Shown here: positions 47,011-58,181 of the stretch, in pieces
Position numbering within the stretch: the stretch's first letter is position 1
How the letters are laid out: each line of letters begins with the position of its first letter
Assembly (NCBI GenBank): GCA_027487315.1
Contig: JAIYDW010000017.1
Span: 17,294 to 81,293 of the forward strand
Length of the DNA: 64,000 nucleotides
Direction: 5' to 3'
From: Verrucomicrobiaceae bacterium
GTDB lineage: Bacteria > Verrucomicrobiota > Verrucomicrobiia > Verrucomicrobiales > Verrucomicrobiaceae
Notes under the pieces: generated by a model
Told to the model about the DNA's origin: nothing
The model's database searches: none
The model's input: only the letters and a program-made list of their open reading frames with translations
Translations under genes and position numbers: made by a program

Positions 47011-48021
47011 TCAATCCCTCCCACCCCGCCGCATCACCACCAGCGCATCCCCCGGCATCAGCACGGCCCCCGGATCCGGATTCACATCCGTCCCCCCCTC
47101 CTTCCGCTGCACCGCCACCACCATCAAACGCCCACCGCTGTCACGCTCCACATCCCCCACCTTGCGATGCGCCCAGCCGGATTCCGCACCGATCTCGATC
47201 TCCTCCAGCCTCAGCCCTAGCCCGCTCAGGTGATGCTCCAACTCCCCGCCCGCCTGACTCTGCTTGTCCAAAATCTCCGTCGCATTCGGATGCAAAATCA
47301 AATGCGCAATCCGGTCCGCCCCAATGTGCGCCGGCAGCACCACCCGATCCGCCCCGGCTTGCAGTAACTTCTTCTCCGTCGACGGCACCTCCCCCCGCGC
47401 GATGATCCGAATGCCCGGGTTCAAATTCCGCGCGCTCAGCGTGATGAACACATTCGACGCGTCATGCGGCAGCACCGTCGCCAGCACCTTCGCCCGTGTC
47501 ACCCCCGCCGCCTTCAGCACCCCCTCATCCGTCGCCTCCCCCTGAATCGTCAAAAACCCATCCTCCCGCGCCTCCGCAATCCGTTCCGTCGACTGATCCA
47601 AAACCACAAACGCCATTGTCCCCTCCCTCAGTTGATGCGCCAGCATCCGCCCAATCCTCCCATACCCGCAAATGATCGCGTGGTGCTTCAGTTTCTCGAT
47701 GTCTTGCTGCATGCGTTTTCCTCCCAGAACTCGTTGAATCTGCGCCTCCGTCAACCACTGCACGAGCGAACCCGTCACAAAAATGATCCCCGTGCACCCA
47801 AAAAGAATCAACCCCACCGTCCACAGCCGCAACCCCGGACTATCAATCGGCACCACCTCCCCAAACCCCACGCTGAACGCCGTGATCACCACCATGTAAA
47901 ACGCATCCGCCCACGACCACCCCGCGATCCGATACCCCACCGCGAACACCACCATCACCACCAGCACAAACACACTGGCCCAAATGAGATTCCGCTGCGG
48001 TCGGCTAAAAGTTTTGACCAT
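47011..48021 (-). CDS. Potassium channel with RCK (TrkA-N/TrkA-C) domains
   Basis: 336 residues from ATG 48021. Two membrane helices (about 11-30 and 66-88) flank a pore helix and filter (AFSVGFGEVVP, residues 48-58), a variant of the TVGYGD filter. Then comes an NAD-binding RCK domain (IICGYGRIGRMLAHQL, Gly-x-Gly-x-x-Gly at 119-124). A TrkA-C-type domain ends the protein (LVVMRRGG). It is a ligand-gated K+ channel of the MthK/Kch type. It converges with the AmgK-like gene, the ends adjoining. Confidence 0.9.
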   Translation of the reverse strand: MVKTFSRPQRNLIWASVFVLVVMVVFAVGYRIAGWSWADAFYMVVITAFSVGFGEVVPIDSPGLRLWTVGLILFGCTGIIFVTGSLVQWLTEAQIQRVLGGKRMQQDIEKLKHHAIICGYGRIGRMLAHQLREGTMAFVVLDQSTERIAEAREDGFLTIQGEATDEGVLKAAGVTRAKVLATVLPHDASNVFITLSARNLNPGIRIIARGEVPSTEKKLLQAGADRVVLPAHIGADRIAHLILHPNATEILDKQSQAGGELEHHLSGLGLRLEEIEIGAESGWAHRKVGDVERDSGGRLMVVAVQRKEGGTDVNPDPGAVLMPGDALVVMRRGGRD

Positions 48022-48075
48022 CAAACCAGTCCCACATCGCAGTTTCCGTGACAACTCATGCTAAAAACATTCCGG

Positions 48076-49881
48076 TCACACCGCTACCAACTCAGGCACC
48101 TCCACCCAACGGTCGTGTTCCTTGATCAAATCAATCAACCGCTCCACCGCCTCCGCCTCCGGAATGTTGAACTTCACCGCCGTCTTCCCCACATACAAAT
48201 TGATCTTCCCCGGTGCCCCGCCCACGTAACCAAAATCCGCATCCGCCATCTCCCCCGGCCCGTTCACGATGCACCCCATCACCGCAATCCGCACCCCCTT
48301 CAGGTGCCCCGTCGCCGCCCGGATCTTCTGTGTCGTACTCTGCAAATTAAACAGCGTCCGCCCGCAGCTCGGACACGCCACATAGTCCGTCTTGAAAATC
48401 CGCGTCCCCGCCGCCTGCAAAATGTTGTAGCTGATCCGGAACGACTGCCCCGGCGCCTCCTCCCCATTCACAATCACCGCATCCCCAATCCCATCGCACA
48501 GCAGCGACCCAATGTTCGTCGCTGCCCGCAGCAGATTCCCCACGAACTCGTCCCCACCCGCCACCGCCTCACCGTCCAGCGTGTCCTTCAGCAGAATCGC
48601 ATGCCGCGCCTCCAACCGCGCCGCCAGCAACCGAAACGCCGGGATTACCCTCAAATCCAGCCCATCCGCCACCGTCACCAACCGCGCCTCAGCATCCGCA
48701 TTGATCGCCGCCACCGCCGCCGCATCCCGCGGATCCACAGCCACCACCCCGCTGTCCTCGATGACAATCTCCGGCTTGTAGTCCCCCAGCCCCGCCAGCT
48801 TGTGCGCCACCGCCTCCCACTTCCGCCTCGAAGTCACCACCGCCACCGTCGCCCCGCCCCCCACATCCACCCCCTGCACAGTCATCCGCGCACTCGCCCG
48901 CCGCTCATAACTGAACGGATCATAACTCACTGCATCCGTCACCTCCACCAGCGACGCCCGCGCCGGCCTCCCCTCGTTGTAAGGCTTCACCAGCGCGTAA
49001 CACACCGGAATCTCAAAAATCGCATCCTCAGTCAAACTCACCCGCACCGTGTCTCCAATCCCGTCCGCCAGCAGCGACCCAATGCCGATCGCGCTCTTGA
49101 TCCGCCCATCCTCCCCATCCCCGGCCTCCGTCACCCCGAGGTGAATCGGATAATTCCAATCCGCTCCCTGCGCCTCCAAATGCGCCACCAGCAACCGATA
49201 GGCCTCAATCATCACCTTCGGATTGCTCGCCTTCATCGAGAACAAAAAGTTGTGGTAATCATGCCTCCGCGCGATCCGCGCAAACTCCAGCGCGCTCTCC
49301 ACCATCCCCAGCGGCGTGTCCCCATACCTATTCATGATCCGGTCACTCAGCGACCCGTGATTCGTCCCGATCCGCATCGCCCGCCCCAGCCGTTTGCACT
49401 CCAGCACCAGCGGCGTGAACTGCTCCTCGATTCGCACCAACTCCTCCGCATACGCCTCATCCGTGTACTCCAGCACCGCGAACTTCTTCTTATCCACGTA
49501 GTTGCCCGGATTCACCCGCACCTTCTCCACCCACTTCACCGCCTCCATCGCCGCATCCGGCTTGAAGTGAATGTCCGCCACCAGCGGCACATCACACCCC
49601 GCCGCCTGCAGCCCCGCCCGAATGTGCTCTAAATTCTCCGCAATCTGCCGCGTCTGCGCCGTCACCCGCACAATCTCACACCCCACTTCCACCAGCCCCA
49701 GAGCCTCCTTCACACACGCCTCCGCATCCCGCGTGTCACTCGTCAGCATCGACTGCACCCGAATCGGATTGCTCCCGCCAATCCCCACCTTCCCCACCCT
49801 CACCTCCCGCGTCGGGCGACGTCGGTAGTTGAAAAGATCCGGACAATAACGAAGCAAAGCGTGTTGGGCAGGGCTGGACAT
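48076..49881 (-). CDS. ispG: (E)-4-hydroxy-3-methylbut-2-enyl-diphosphate synthase, long form
   Basis: 601 residues from ATG 49881; a longer frame to 49959 exists. It catalyses the penultimate MEP-pathway step with a 4Fe-4S cluster. The TIM-barrel starts VRVGKVGIGGSNPIRVQSMLTSDT. The cluster cysteines are near 503, 506 (ACPSCGRTLF) and 537 (GCIVNGPGEMADADFGY). At about 600 residues it is the three-domain form with a central insertion, as in plants, chlamydiae and Bacteroidetes, not the ~370-residue proteobacterial form. Confidence 0.95.
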   Translation of the reverse strand: MSSPAQHALLRYCPDLFNYRRRPTREVRVGKVGIGGSNPIRVQSMLTSDTRDAEACVKEALGLVEVGCEIVRVTAQTRQIAENLEHIRAGLQAAGCDVPLVADIHFKPDAAMEAVKWVEKVRVNPGNYVDKKKFAVLEYTDEAYAEELVRIEEQFTPLVLECKRLGRAMRIGTNHGSLSDRIMNRYGDTPLGMVESALEFARIARRHDYHNFLFSMKASNPKVMIEAYRLLVAHLEAQGADWNYPIHLGVTEAGDGEDGRIKSAIGIGSLLADGIGDTVRVSLTEDAIFEIPVCYALVKPYNEGRPARASLVEVTDAVSYDPFSYERRASARMTVQGVDVGGGATVAVVTSRRKWEAVAHKLAGLGDYKPEIVIEDSGVVAVDPRDAAAVAAINADAEARLVTVADGLDLRVIPAFRLLAARLEARHAILLKDTLDGEAVAGGDEFVGNLLRAATNIGSLLCDGIGDAVIVNGEEAPGQSFRISYNILQAAGTRIFKTDYVACPSCGRTLFNLQSTTQKIRAATGHLKGVRIAVMGCIVNGPGEMADADFGYVGGAPGKINLYVGKTAVKFNIPEAEAVERLIDLIKEHDRWVEVPELVAV

Positions 49882-50090
49882 AAATCTCGCCAACAAAACC
49901 CCCAACCCGCCCAAAAACAATCCCCTTTCTCCCAAAATCCTCCCCGCTTCCCCGCCCATCAGCTACCCAATACAGACCTGAAGACCCAAACCAAACCGTG
50001 TTGACCATGTGGTTACATTTTTTTGCGGGATCTGCGTAACGAACCGCTCCCGGAGGATTATTCAAAAGTGAGGCATCCGCTCTCACACCT

Positions 50091-51680
50091 ATGAAACCCT
50101 ACTCTTCCCTTCTCTTCCTCGCACTTGCCACCCTCACCCCCCCTTCCCACGCGTTCTTTCCCTCCGGAGAGGACAATTTCGCGGACGCCACCGTGGTCAC
50201 CACCCAGAATGACGTCTCAGCCTGGACCAGCCTGCAGTCAAAAACAGCTGAAGTGGGCGAGCCCAAACATCGTCCAGACTTCCAGGATGGCTCAAACAAC
50301 ACGGTCTGGTGGAAGTGGACCGCTCCTGAATCGGGCTTTTGCCACATCGACACTGCCACTGAGTCCAACATCAACGAAGTCACTGACACCGTTCTCAGCA
50401 TCTACACAGGCAGCGCCCTGAATGCGCTCACACGCATCGCCTCGAACAACGACTGGACCTATCCCTTCTTCGCTTCCAATTACCGGCAGTCCAAGACAAC
50501 CTTCTACGCCACCACCGGCACGACCTATTACATCGCTGTCGACGGCGCCTACGCCGGCACGGTGAGCGCCCAGTCCCAGATCGTCACCATGCGCTTGCGC
50601 CAAATCCCCGCCCAAGCAAACACACGCCGTGCCGTTTGGTTCATGGGTGCGGAGCTCGAATCAGCAGGCAGCATCACCATGACCACCACCACACGCGGCA
50701 CCTACAGCGCGGTGTTTCAACGCGGCGCGGTCAGGTATCCCTTCACCGGCGTGTTTGATCGTGACGGCACCACCGTCAGATCAGTCTATCCCATCGTGCC
50801 CAAAGGCTCCCCTCCCGCCGCACCCATCACTCTGCGCATCGATGGCGCTGGTTCGGGGCAATACTCGCTCGAAACCGATACCTTCACCGTCGGAGCTGCA
50901 TTTCCACGCCAGATGGTCTACAGCAAAACCGTTCTGAATCCCTTGGTCGGCATCTACAATATGGGCGGCCAAAACGCCACGCAAGATCACCACGAGCGCG
51001 GCTGGATGCAGGCAAGAGTCAGTGCCACCGGTGCCGTGACCTTTGTCGGCACAGGCCCTGATGGATTCAAGTTCACGGTCGGTAGCTTCATGCATGAGGT
51101 CAGCAACAGCAGCACGGACTTCTACCTCCCAGCCTTTGCGCCTCTGCACAAAAGCAAAGGCTTCATTCACTTCCCTGGCAGCGCGACACTCCTGTCAAAT
51201 GTCTTGAATGATCCCCAAATCACCGCCAACTGCTGGTATCAACGCCCTTCCGCACCCACTCTCCCCTTCTACCGCTTCGGCTACCTGAACACCTTCGAAT
51301 TGAAAGGAAAGCGCTACGCGAAGCCCGCTCTGAATCAACGTGCTCAAGGCTTCCTCGACACAACCGGCAACGGTGAACTCCGCATCCGGGGCAGCATGGG
51401 TGAGATGATCGACCCCATCAGTGAACCCCTCTCGATGAACACAACAAACAAGATCACCTTTGCCACACCGCTGCCGCGCAAACTAAGCCTGAGCGTGAAC
51501 ACGGCAACCGGCCTCGTCACCGGCAGCATCACCACCACCGACAACATCCTCGGCGTGACCAAGCCCCGCGTGCGCAGGCTGCAAGGCCTCATCTTCCGCG
51601 AGGGACCCAACGTCTGGATGCGCGGACATGCCACCGGAGTCACCAAGAACCTCTTCATGGAAGTGGTCTACACCTTCTGA
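50091..51680 (+). CDS. Secreted beta-rich protein of unknown function, paralogue A
   Basis: 529 residues with a signal peptide (MKPYSSLLFLALATLTPPSHAFF). Residues about 25-165 form a pre-peptidase-like beta sandwich (WWKWTAPESGFCHIDTATES, TTYYIAVDGAYAG, VTMRLRQIP). A second domain starts RRAVWFMGAELESAGSITMTTTTRGTYSAVF...RYPFTGVFDRDG, and a similar strand pattern closes the protein (LSLSVNTATGLVTGSITTTDNILG...KNLFMEVV). I do not recognise a named family. It is tandem with a clear paralogue 18 bp downstream and sits upstream of two protein kinases. The 209-bp spacer to divergent ispG should hold its promoter. Confidence 0.7.
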   Translation: MKPYSSLLFLALATLTPPSHAFFPSGEDNFADATVVTTQNDVSAWTSLQSKTAEVGEPKHRPDFQDGSNNTVWWKWTAPESGFCHIDTATESNINEVTDTVLSIYTGSALNALTRIASNNDWTYPFFASNYRQSKTTFYATTGTTYYIAVDGAYAGTVSAQSQIVTMRLRQIPAQANTRRAVWFMGAELESAGSITMTTTTRGTYSAVFQRGAVRYPFTGVFDRDGTTVRSVYPIVPKGSPPAAPITLRIDGAGSGQYSLETDTFTVGAAFPRQMVYSKTVLNPLVGIYNMGGQNATQDHHERGWMQARVSATGAVTFVGTGPDGFKFTVGSFMHEVSNSSTDFYLPAFAPLHKSKGFIHFPGSATLLSNVLNDPQITANCWYQRPSAPTLPFYRFGYLNTFELKGKRYAKPALNQRAQGFLDTTGNGELRIRGSMGEMIDPISEPLSMNTTNKITFATPLPRKLSLSVNTATGLVTGSITTTDNILGVTKPRVRRLQGLIFREGPNVWMRGHATGVTKNLFMEVVYTF

Positions 51681-51698
51681 TCCCCACAAACGAAACCA

Positions 51699-53321
51699 AT
51701 GAAAAAAGCCATCATCACCTCGCTGCTCATCGCAGCATCTCTGCTTCCAGAAGTAGCCCGCGCCCAGTTCGGAGCCGGGGCAAACAACATCGCCTCCGCC
51801 ACCACGGCAGCTCTGGGGAATAGCAACACCACGGACCTCTTCACCTTCAATACCGAGTCCGGCGAGTTGAGTCACGATTTCTACAATGGAAACACCGGAC
51901 TCCGCAGCGCCTGGTGGAAGTGGACTGCTACGGAAAGTGGCTTCTGCACCGTGGATACGCTGCTCACCTCAACCTACGTCCCCTTGAACGCACTGCGCGA
52001 TTCCACCGTTGCCGTTTACGTCCCACTGAGCACCACGATTCCCATCGCGGTGACCAATCTCAGGCACCTGGCTTCGAACAACAACTTCGCTCAGTATTTC
52101 GACTCCAGCGACTCCGCCCTCTCCCGGGCCTCCTTCTATGCTGTCGCCGGCACCACCTACTACATCGCAGTGGATGGAGGCTGGTCAGGGGCGGTGACGA
52201 ACATCGCGCGCAATGTCGTGCTGCGTTTGCGCCAGGTGCCCGCGCTGGCGCTCACGCGGCGAGGCCTTTGGACGATTGAAACTACCGTGCTCGGATTGCG
52301 CGGTTCCATGACACTCACGACCACGGCGACAGGATCCTACAGCGCAACCCTCATGGTCGGGGCCACCCGCTACACCCTGACGGGTCAGTTTGATCAGGAT
52401 GGCACTAGCACCCGCTCCATCCCACGACCCACCCCAAAGGGCGGAACACCACTCCTGCCCATCACCGTGAAGATCGACGGCAGTCAGGACAGCTTTTTCG
52501 AGCTAAACTTGGACGGTCGGAGCACCCGCGAGACTCTGTCCAGGCAGGTCGTCTTCACCAAAACCAACCCCGCACCCTTGGCCGCCACCTACAACATCGC
52601 GGACCGCGCCGGCGGCTTCAGCGAAGATCCGGGGCGCGGCTACTTGCGCACCACCGTCGCCGCCACAGGTTCGGTCAGAATGGTTGGCGTCACCCAAGAC
52701 GGCACCAAAGTCACCGCAGCCTCCGCTCTCTGCCTGTCGAACACTCCAAATGAATACGAGGCCCCAGGCTACATCCTGCTCCATGCAAACAAAGGTTCGG
52801 CCATGTTTTATGGCTACTTCCAGGACAACTCCGGGGCGACGCCTGACAACTGCAACGTTGACCTGGAGGCCATCCGCCCCGCCCCTACCTCCTCCACAAC
52901 CACCTTCTATCCCAACGGCTTTTACAGCAGTGAGTCCATGGACGGCATCCCCTACGTGAAACCCGCCCCAGGCTCGCGCGCCCTGAACTTTCTCACCTCC
53001 ACCAACGGCCAGGGCACCTTGACAATCTATGATTCCACCGGAGAACTCGCCGCACCCATCCAGGAGGGCATCACATTCTCAACGACGAACAGATTCTCCT
53101 TCGTCCCTTCCGTCAGGAAGCCCACCCTCTCCATCAATCCAAGCACCGGCATCGTCACCGGTAGCATCACCACCACAGACACGATTCTGGGCATCACCAA
53201 GACCCGGGTGCGCAAGCTCACCGGCATCATCTTCAATGATATCAACACCCCCGCCACTGTCTACCTCACCGGCCAAGTCAGCGGTGTCACCAAAAACATC
53301 ATGTTCGAGGTGAAACCCTAA
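51699..53321 (+). CDS. Secreted beta-rich protein of unknown function, paralogue B
   Basis: 540 residues with signal peptide MKKAIITSLLIAASLLPEVARAQF. It mirrors paralogue A: WWKWTATESGFCTVDTLLTS, TTYYIAVDGGWSG, VVLRLRQVP, RRGLWTIETTVLGLRGSMTLTTTATGSYSATLMVGATRYTLTGQFDQDG, and the closing LSINPSTGIVTGSITTTDTILGITKTRVRKLTG. The shared TxTGxYSAxL..GxxRYxxTGxFDxDG pattern is a repeat-like module. The function is not known; polysaccharide or surface binding is only a guess. Confidence 0.7.
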   Translation: MKKAIITSLLIAASLLPEVARAQFGAGANNIASATTAALGNSNTTDLFTFNTESGELSHDFYNGNTGLRSAWWKWTATESGFCTVDTLLTSTYVPLNALRDSTVAVYVPLSTTIPIAVTNLRHLASNNNFAQYFDSSDSALSRASFYAVAGTTYYIAVDGGWSGAVTNIARNVVLRLRQVPALALTRRGLWTIETTVLGLRGSMTLTTTATGSYSATLMVGATRYTLTGQFDQDGTSTRSIPRPTPKGGTPLLPITVKIDGSQDSFFELNLDGRSTRETLSRQVVFTKTNPAPLAATYNIADRAGGFSEDPGRGYLRTTVAATGSVRMVGVTQDGTKVTAASALCLSNTPNEYEAPGYILLHANKGSAMFYGYFQDNSGATPDNCNVDLEAIRPAPTSSTTTFYPNGFYSSESMDGIPYVKPAPGSRALNFLTSTNGQGTLTIYDSTGELAAPIQEGITFSTTNRFSFVPSVRKPTLSINPSTGIVTGSITTTDTILGITKTRVRKLTGIIFNDINTPATVYLTGQVSGVTKNIMFEVKP

Positions 53322-53365
53322 CTTGTGGTGTCTTGACCTTCGTGCGGTCCTGAAGGATTACCTTG

Positions 53366-53390
53366 GCGCCCCGCTTCATCAGCGGGGCGC
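53366..53390 (+). terminator. Strong hairpin between paralogue B and the first kinase
   Basis: GCGCCCCGC (53366-53374) pairs perfectly with GCGGGGCGC (53382-53390) around a 7-nt loop, 45 bp after the paralogue stop and 21 bp before the kinase start. It lacks a T-run. It may be a partial terminator or attenuator that separates the two gene pairs, or an RNA processing site. Confidence 0.45.
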
Positions 53391-53410
53391 TTGCCGTATC
53401 GACTCGTCTC

Positions 53411-55350
<1,940 letters not shown>

Positions 55351-55354
<4 letters not shown>

Positions 55355-57360
55355 GTTCTCAGCTCAAACCTGGTGATCACATCGGCCCCTATGAACTGCT
55401 CGCCTTGCTCGGTGAAGGTGGCTTCGCGCGGGTCTGGCACGCACGGCAACAGGAACCTCTGCCTCGCGAGGTCGCCTTGAAGATTCTGAAACCAGGCATG
55501 AACAGCGCGGAAGTGCTGCGCAGCTTCCACCGGGAGCGGGAAAACCTCGCACAACTCGATCACCCTGGCATTGCTCGCGTGCTGGATGCTGGCAACACCG
55601 AGGCCGGACAGCCCTTCTTTGTCATGGAGTTTGTTTCAGACGGGGAACCTCTCATTCAGTGGTGCCAGAAACGCTCACTGCCCTTGCTCGAAAGATTGAA
55701 CCTCTTCCTCCAACTCTGCGCCGCCATCCAGCACGCCCATCAAAAAGGCGTCATTCACTGTGACCTGCATCCGAACAATGTGCTCGTCACCCAAGGTCGC
55801 GTGAAAGTGATCGACTTTGGCATCGCCAAAGCCATCGCGGAAGACACCACCACATTACTCGCCGGCATGCCGGGATTCATGAGCCCTGAGCAGGCCTCAG
55901 GCAGCCAGGACCTCGATACCCGCACCGATGTCTTTGCCCTCGGAGCCATGCTTCATGCACTCACCCAAGACAGCACCGCACGCGACTTACGCCTCATCGT
56001 GCAACGCGCTCAAGATGAGGATCGCACCAGGCGCTATGGCAGTGTGACCGCTCTCGCCGACGACATCCGCCGCTTCATCGCCCACGAACCCGTCACCGCC
56101 CGTCCGCCCACATTCACCTACATCGCAGGCAAACTGGTCCGGCGCCATCGAGCCCTCACCACGGCCTGCATAGTGGCACTCCTCTGCCTTGGCTTCGGTC
56201 TCGGCATTGCTCTCTGGCAGTCCAACTTGGCCAAACAGCAGCAGGCCCAATCTGAAGCCATGACAAACGTCCTGGTCGATAGCTGGAAAAGCGCGACCGA
56301 AACCGAGACCATCAACGCAAGCCTCCCCCGCATGCTCCGCCAGGTGATGGGCAAAATCACCGCTCCCGGCTTCCAGGGCAGGGATGAGACTCGTTGCAAA
56401 GTGTTGCTCAAAATCAGCGAAGCCGCCGCCATCCAGGCCGACTACCAACTCGGCGCTGACGCTGGCTTTGCCGCCCTGAAAATCCGCCGGGCGCACCCGC
56501 AATTCTCCACCGAAATCCTCATCGATTGCCTGACAAACATCGGCAACAGCATCAGCTTTGATGGCAAACCCCAAAACGCCATCCCCCACCTTCGTGAAGC
56601 CTTGGAGTTGTGCGTTCAGAAAGCCGGCCCAGTAAGCGAGCTCAGCCTCACCCGTCAACGCGCCCTCGGCTCCGCCCTGACAAAGGCCGGCAATCCCGAA
56701 GCTCTCGCCGTGCTGAGTGATGCCATCAAAAACGCCCAATCCCTCGGCCTTTCCGACACTCACCCCGACCTCCTCCAAGCCCGCTCTGACTATGCCGCCG
56801 CTCTGCTCAACTCCGGCAATACCGAAGAAGCCCTCCGCCTCCTCCACGATACCGCCGAACACGCGCGCAGCGGCGGTGAGGCCTGCCGGGATCTGCTCGT
56901 TCGCCTCCTGCTCCGGCGTGGCCTGCTAATGGTGAAACTCAAGCGCCCTGAGGATGCCATCAGCGCCTATGAGGACGCTGAAACAGAATGGCTCCGCAAT
57001 CCTGATCCAGACAAAGTCATGCACTTCATTCTGCGCTACAACCGCAGCCTCAGCCTCATGGTTTTGGGCCGATACAGCGATGCCCAGGCAACTCTCGAGC
57101 CTCTCTTTGAAGAGCAAGTCAGACACTACCAAATCACCCACACCAAACCACGCAGCACCGCTTTGACACTCGCGCGTTGCTATCTCGCCCAGAACCAATG
57201 GGAAAAGCTCGACCAACTCCTCACTCGCATCTTCCAAGCCGCCCCCAAGCTCAACCACAGCCACCACAACGACCAAATCGAAGCCCTCGCCAAACACTAC
57301 GACGAGATCAATCAACCCACCCAAGCCAAACAGTGGCGAGACCGCAAATCCAAGTCGTAG
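55351..57360 (+). CDS. Membrane-anchored kinase with degenerate catalytic loop, possible pseudokinase
   Basis: 669 residues from ATG 55351, which overlaps the stop of the first kinase by 4 bp. Gly loop LGEGGFARVWHA, Lys44 (VALKILKPG) and DFG (155-157) are intact. The catalytic loop reads HCDLHPNN (136-143) in place of HRDLKPSN, so the HRD Arg and the conserved Lys are lost. The activation segment is short (DTTTLLAGMPGFMSPEQ). The alphaF-alphaG region is trimmed before a membrane helix (about 270-289). The C-terminal half carries TPR-like repeats. It may bind ATP yet transfer phosphate poorly, acting as a regulator of the first kinase; this is inference. Confidence 0.85.
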
Positions 57361-57385
57361 CTCCGCCAGCGATTTGGAGCCAAGC

Positions 57386-58096
57386 CTACCGCAACAACTT
57401 GATCAGATAGGCGATCTCATCATCCACCTCGGCAGGATCTGCGACCACGCGCGCCACTTCGAATCTCACCATCTCACGAAATCTCGCCCTGAGCCGACTC
57501 AAAGCAGTGCGACTCGCCCCCTCATTCATTCCAAATCGTTCCTGCATTTCCTTCATCACTCGCTCCCGACCTTCCGTCTCCATCAACAGCGGACGCATCA
57601 GCCTAAACCGCTCCTCATGTCCCTGACGAATCTGTTCCTCCTCAAGTTCATTGAGCGCGTTCTCGATCAAAGCATGAGCCCAACTCCGGTCGAAGGATTC
57701 ACCCGCATCGTCTTTCACCGCTAGGCTTTGGTGAAGTTGCGCGCTCTCTTCATCAAGTCTCAAATGCTCGGAATCATCCCCGCCTCTCTTTTCAGCTGTC
57801 GCATTCCGATGCATGGCCCTCATGAAGTTCCGCATGGAACTCAACAAAAAACAGCGAAACCGCCCCAAATCAGGTTGCGCCCGCGCCGGCAAATTCTTCT
57901 CCAGCAAATGCTGAAAGAACGACTGCGTCACATCCTGAGCATCGTCTTCACCCAAACCAAACGCCCGGGCATACTGCAAAAGGGGCGGCCGATACCGTTT
58001 GCACAAATGCTCCAAAGCATGCCCCCCGTTTGCATCGGATGAGCTAGCAGCCTCCAAGACCAAGGTCCAATTCGTCGTTTCGAATAGCGAATTCAT
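57386..58096 (-). CDS. ECF-type RNA polymerase sigma factor
   Basis: 236 residues. Region 2 (about 25-105) contains LEHLCKRYRPPLLQYARAFGLGEDDAQDVTQSFFQHLL and the RFRCFLLSSMRNFM helix. Region 4 (about 175-225) has ERVMKEMQERFGMNEGASRTALSRLRARFREMV. This long type, rich in Trp and Phe near the N-terminus (TTNWTLVLEA), is common next to kinase genes in Planctomycetes, Verrucomicrobia and Myxobacteria. There is no anti-sigma gene beside it. It converges on the kinases with 25 bp between the stops. Confidence 0.85.
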   Translation of the reverse strand: MNSLFETTNWTLVLEAASSSDANGGHALEHLCKRYRPPLLQYARAFGLGEDDAQDVTQSFFQHLLEKNLPARAQPDLGRFRCFLLSSMRNFMRAMHRNATAEKRGGDDSEHLRLDEESAQLHQSLAVKDDAGESFDRSWAHALIENALNELEEEQIRQGHEERFRLMRPLLMETEGRERVMKEMQERFGMNEGASRTALSRLRARFREMVRFEVARVVADPAEVDDEIAYLIKLLR

Positions 58097-58181
58097 TCTG
58101 CCAGCAAATGCATTTGCATTGTCATTACCGACGCAGATTCAACCCGCAACACATTCTTCCCAGTCAATACCCTCAGCCCCC

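Noticed and set aside
48058..49632. 524-codon plus-strand frame opposite ispG, rich in Arg, His and Pro
   Set aside because: A shadow of the highly conserved ispG gene; low-complexity Arg/His/Pro translation without any domain.
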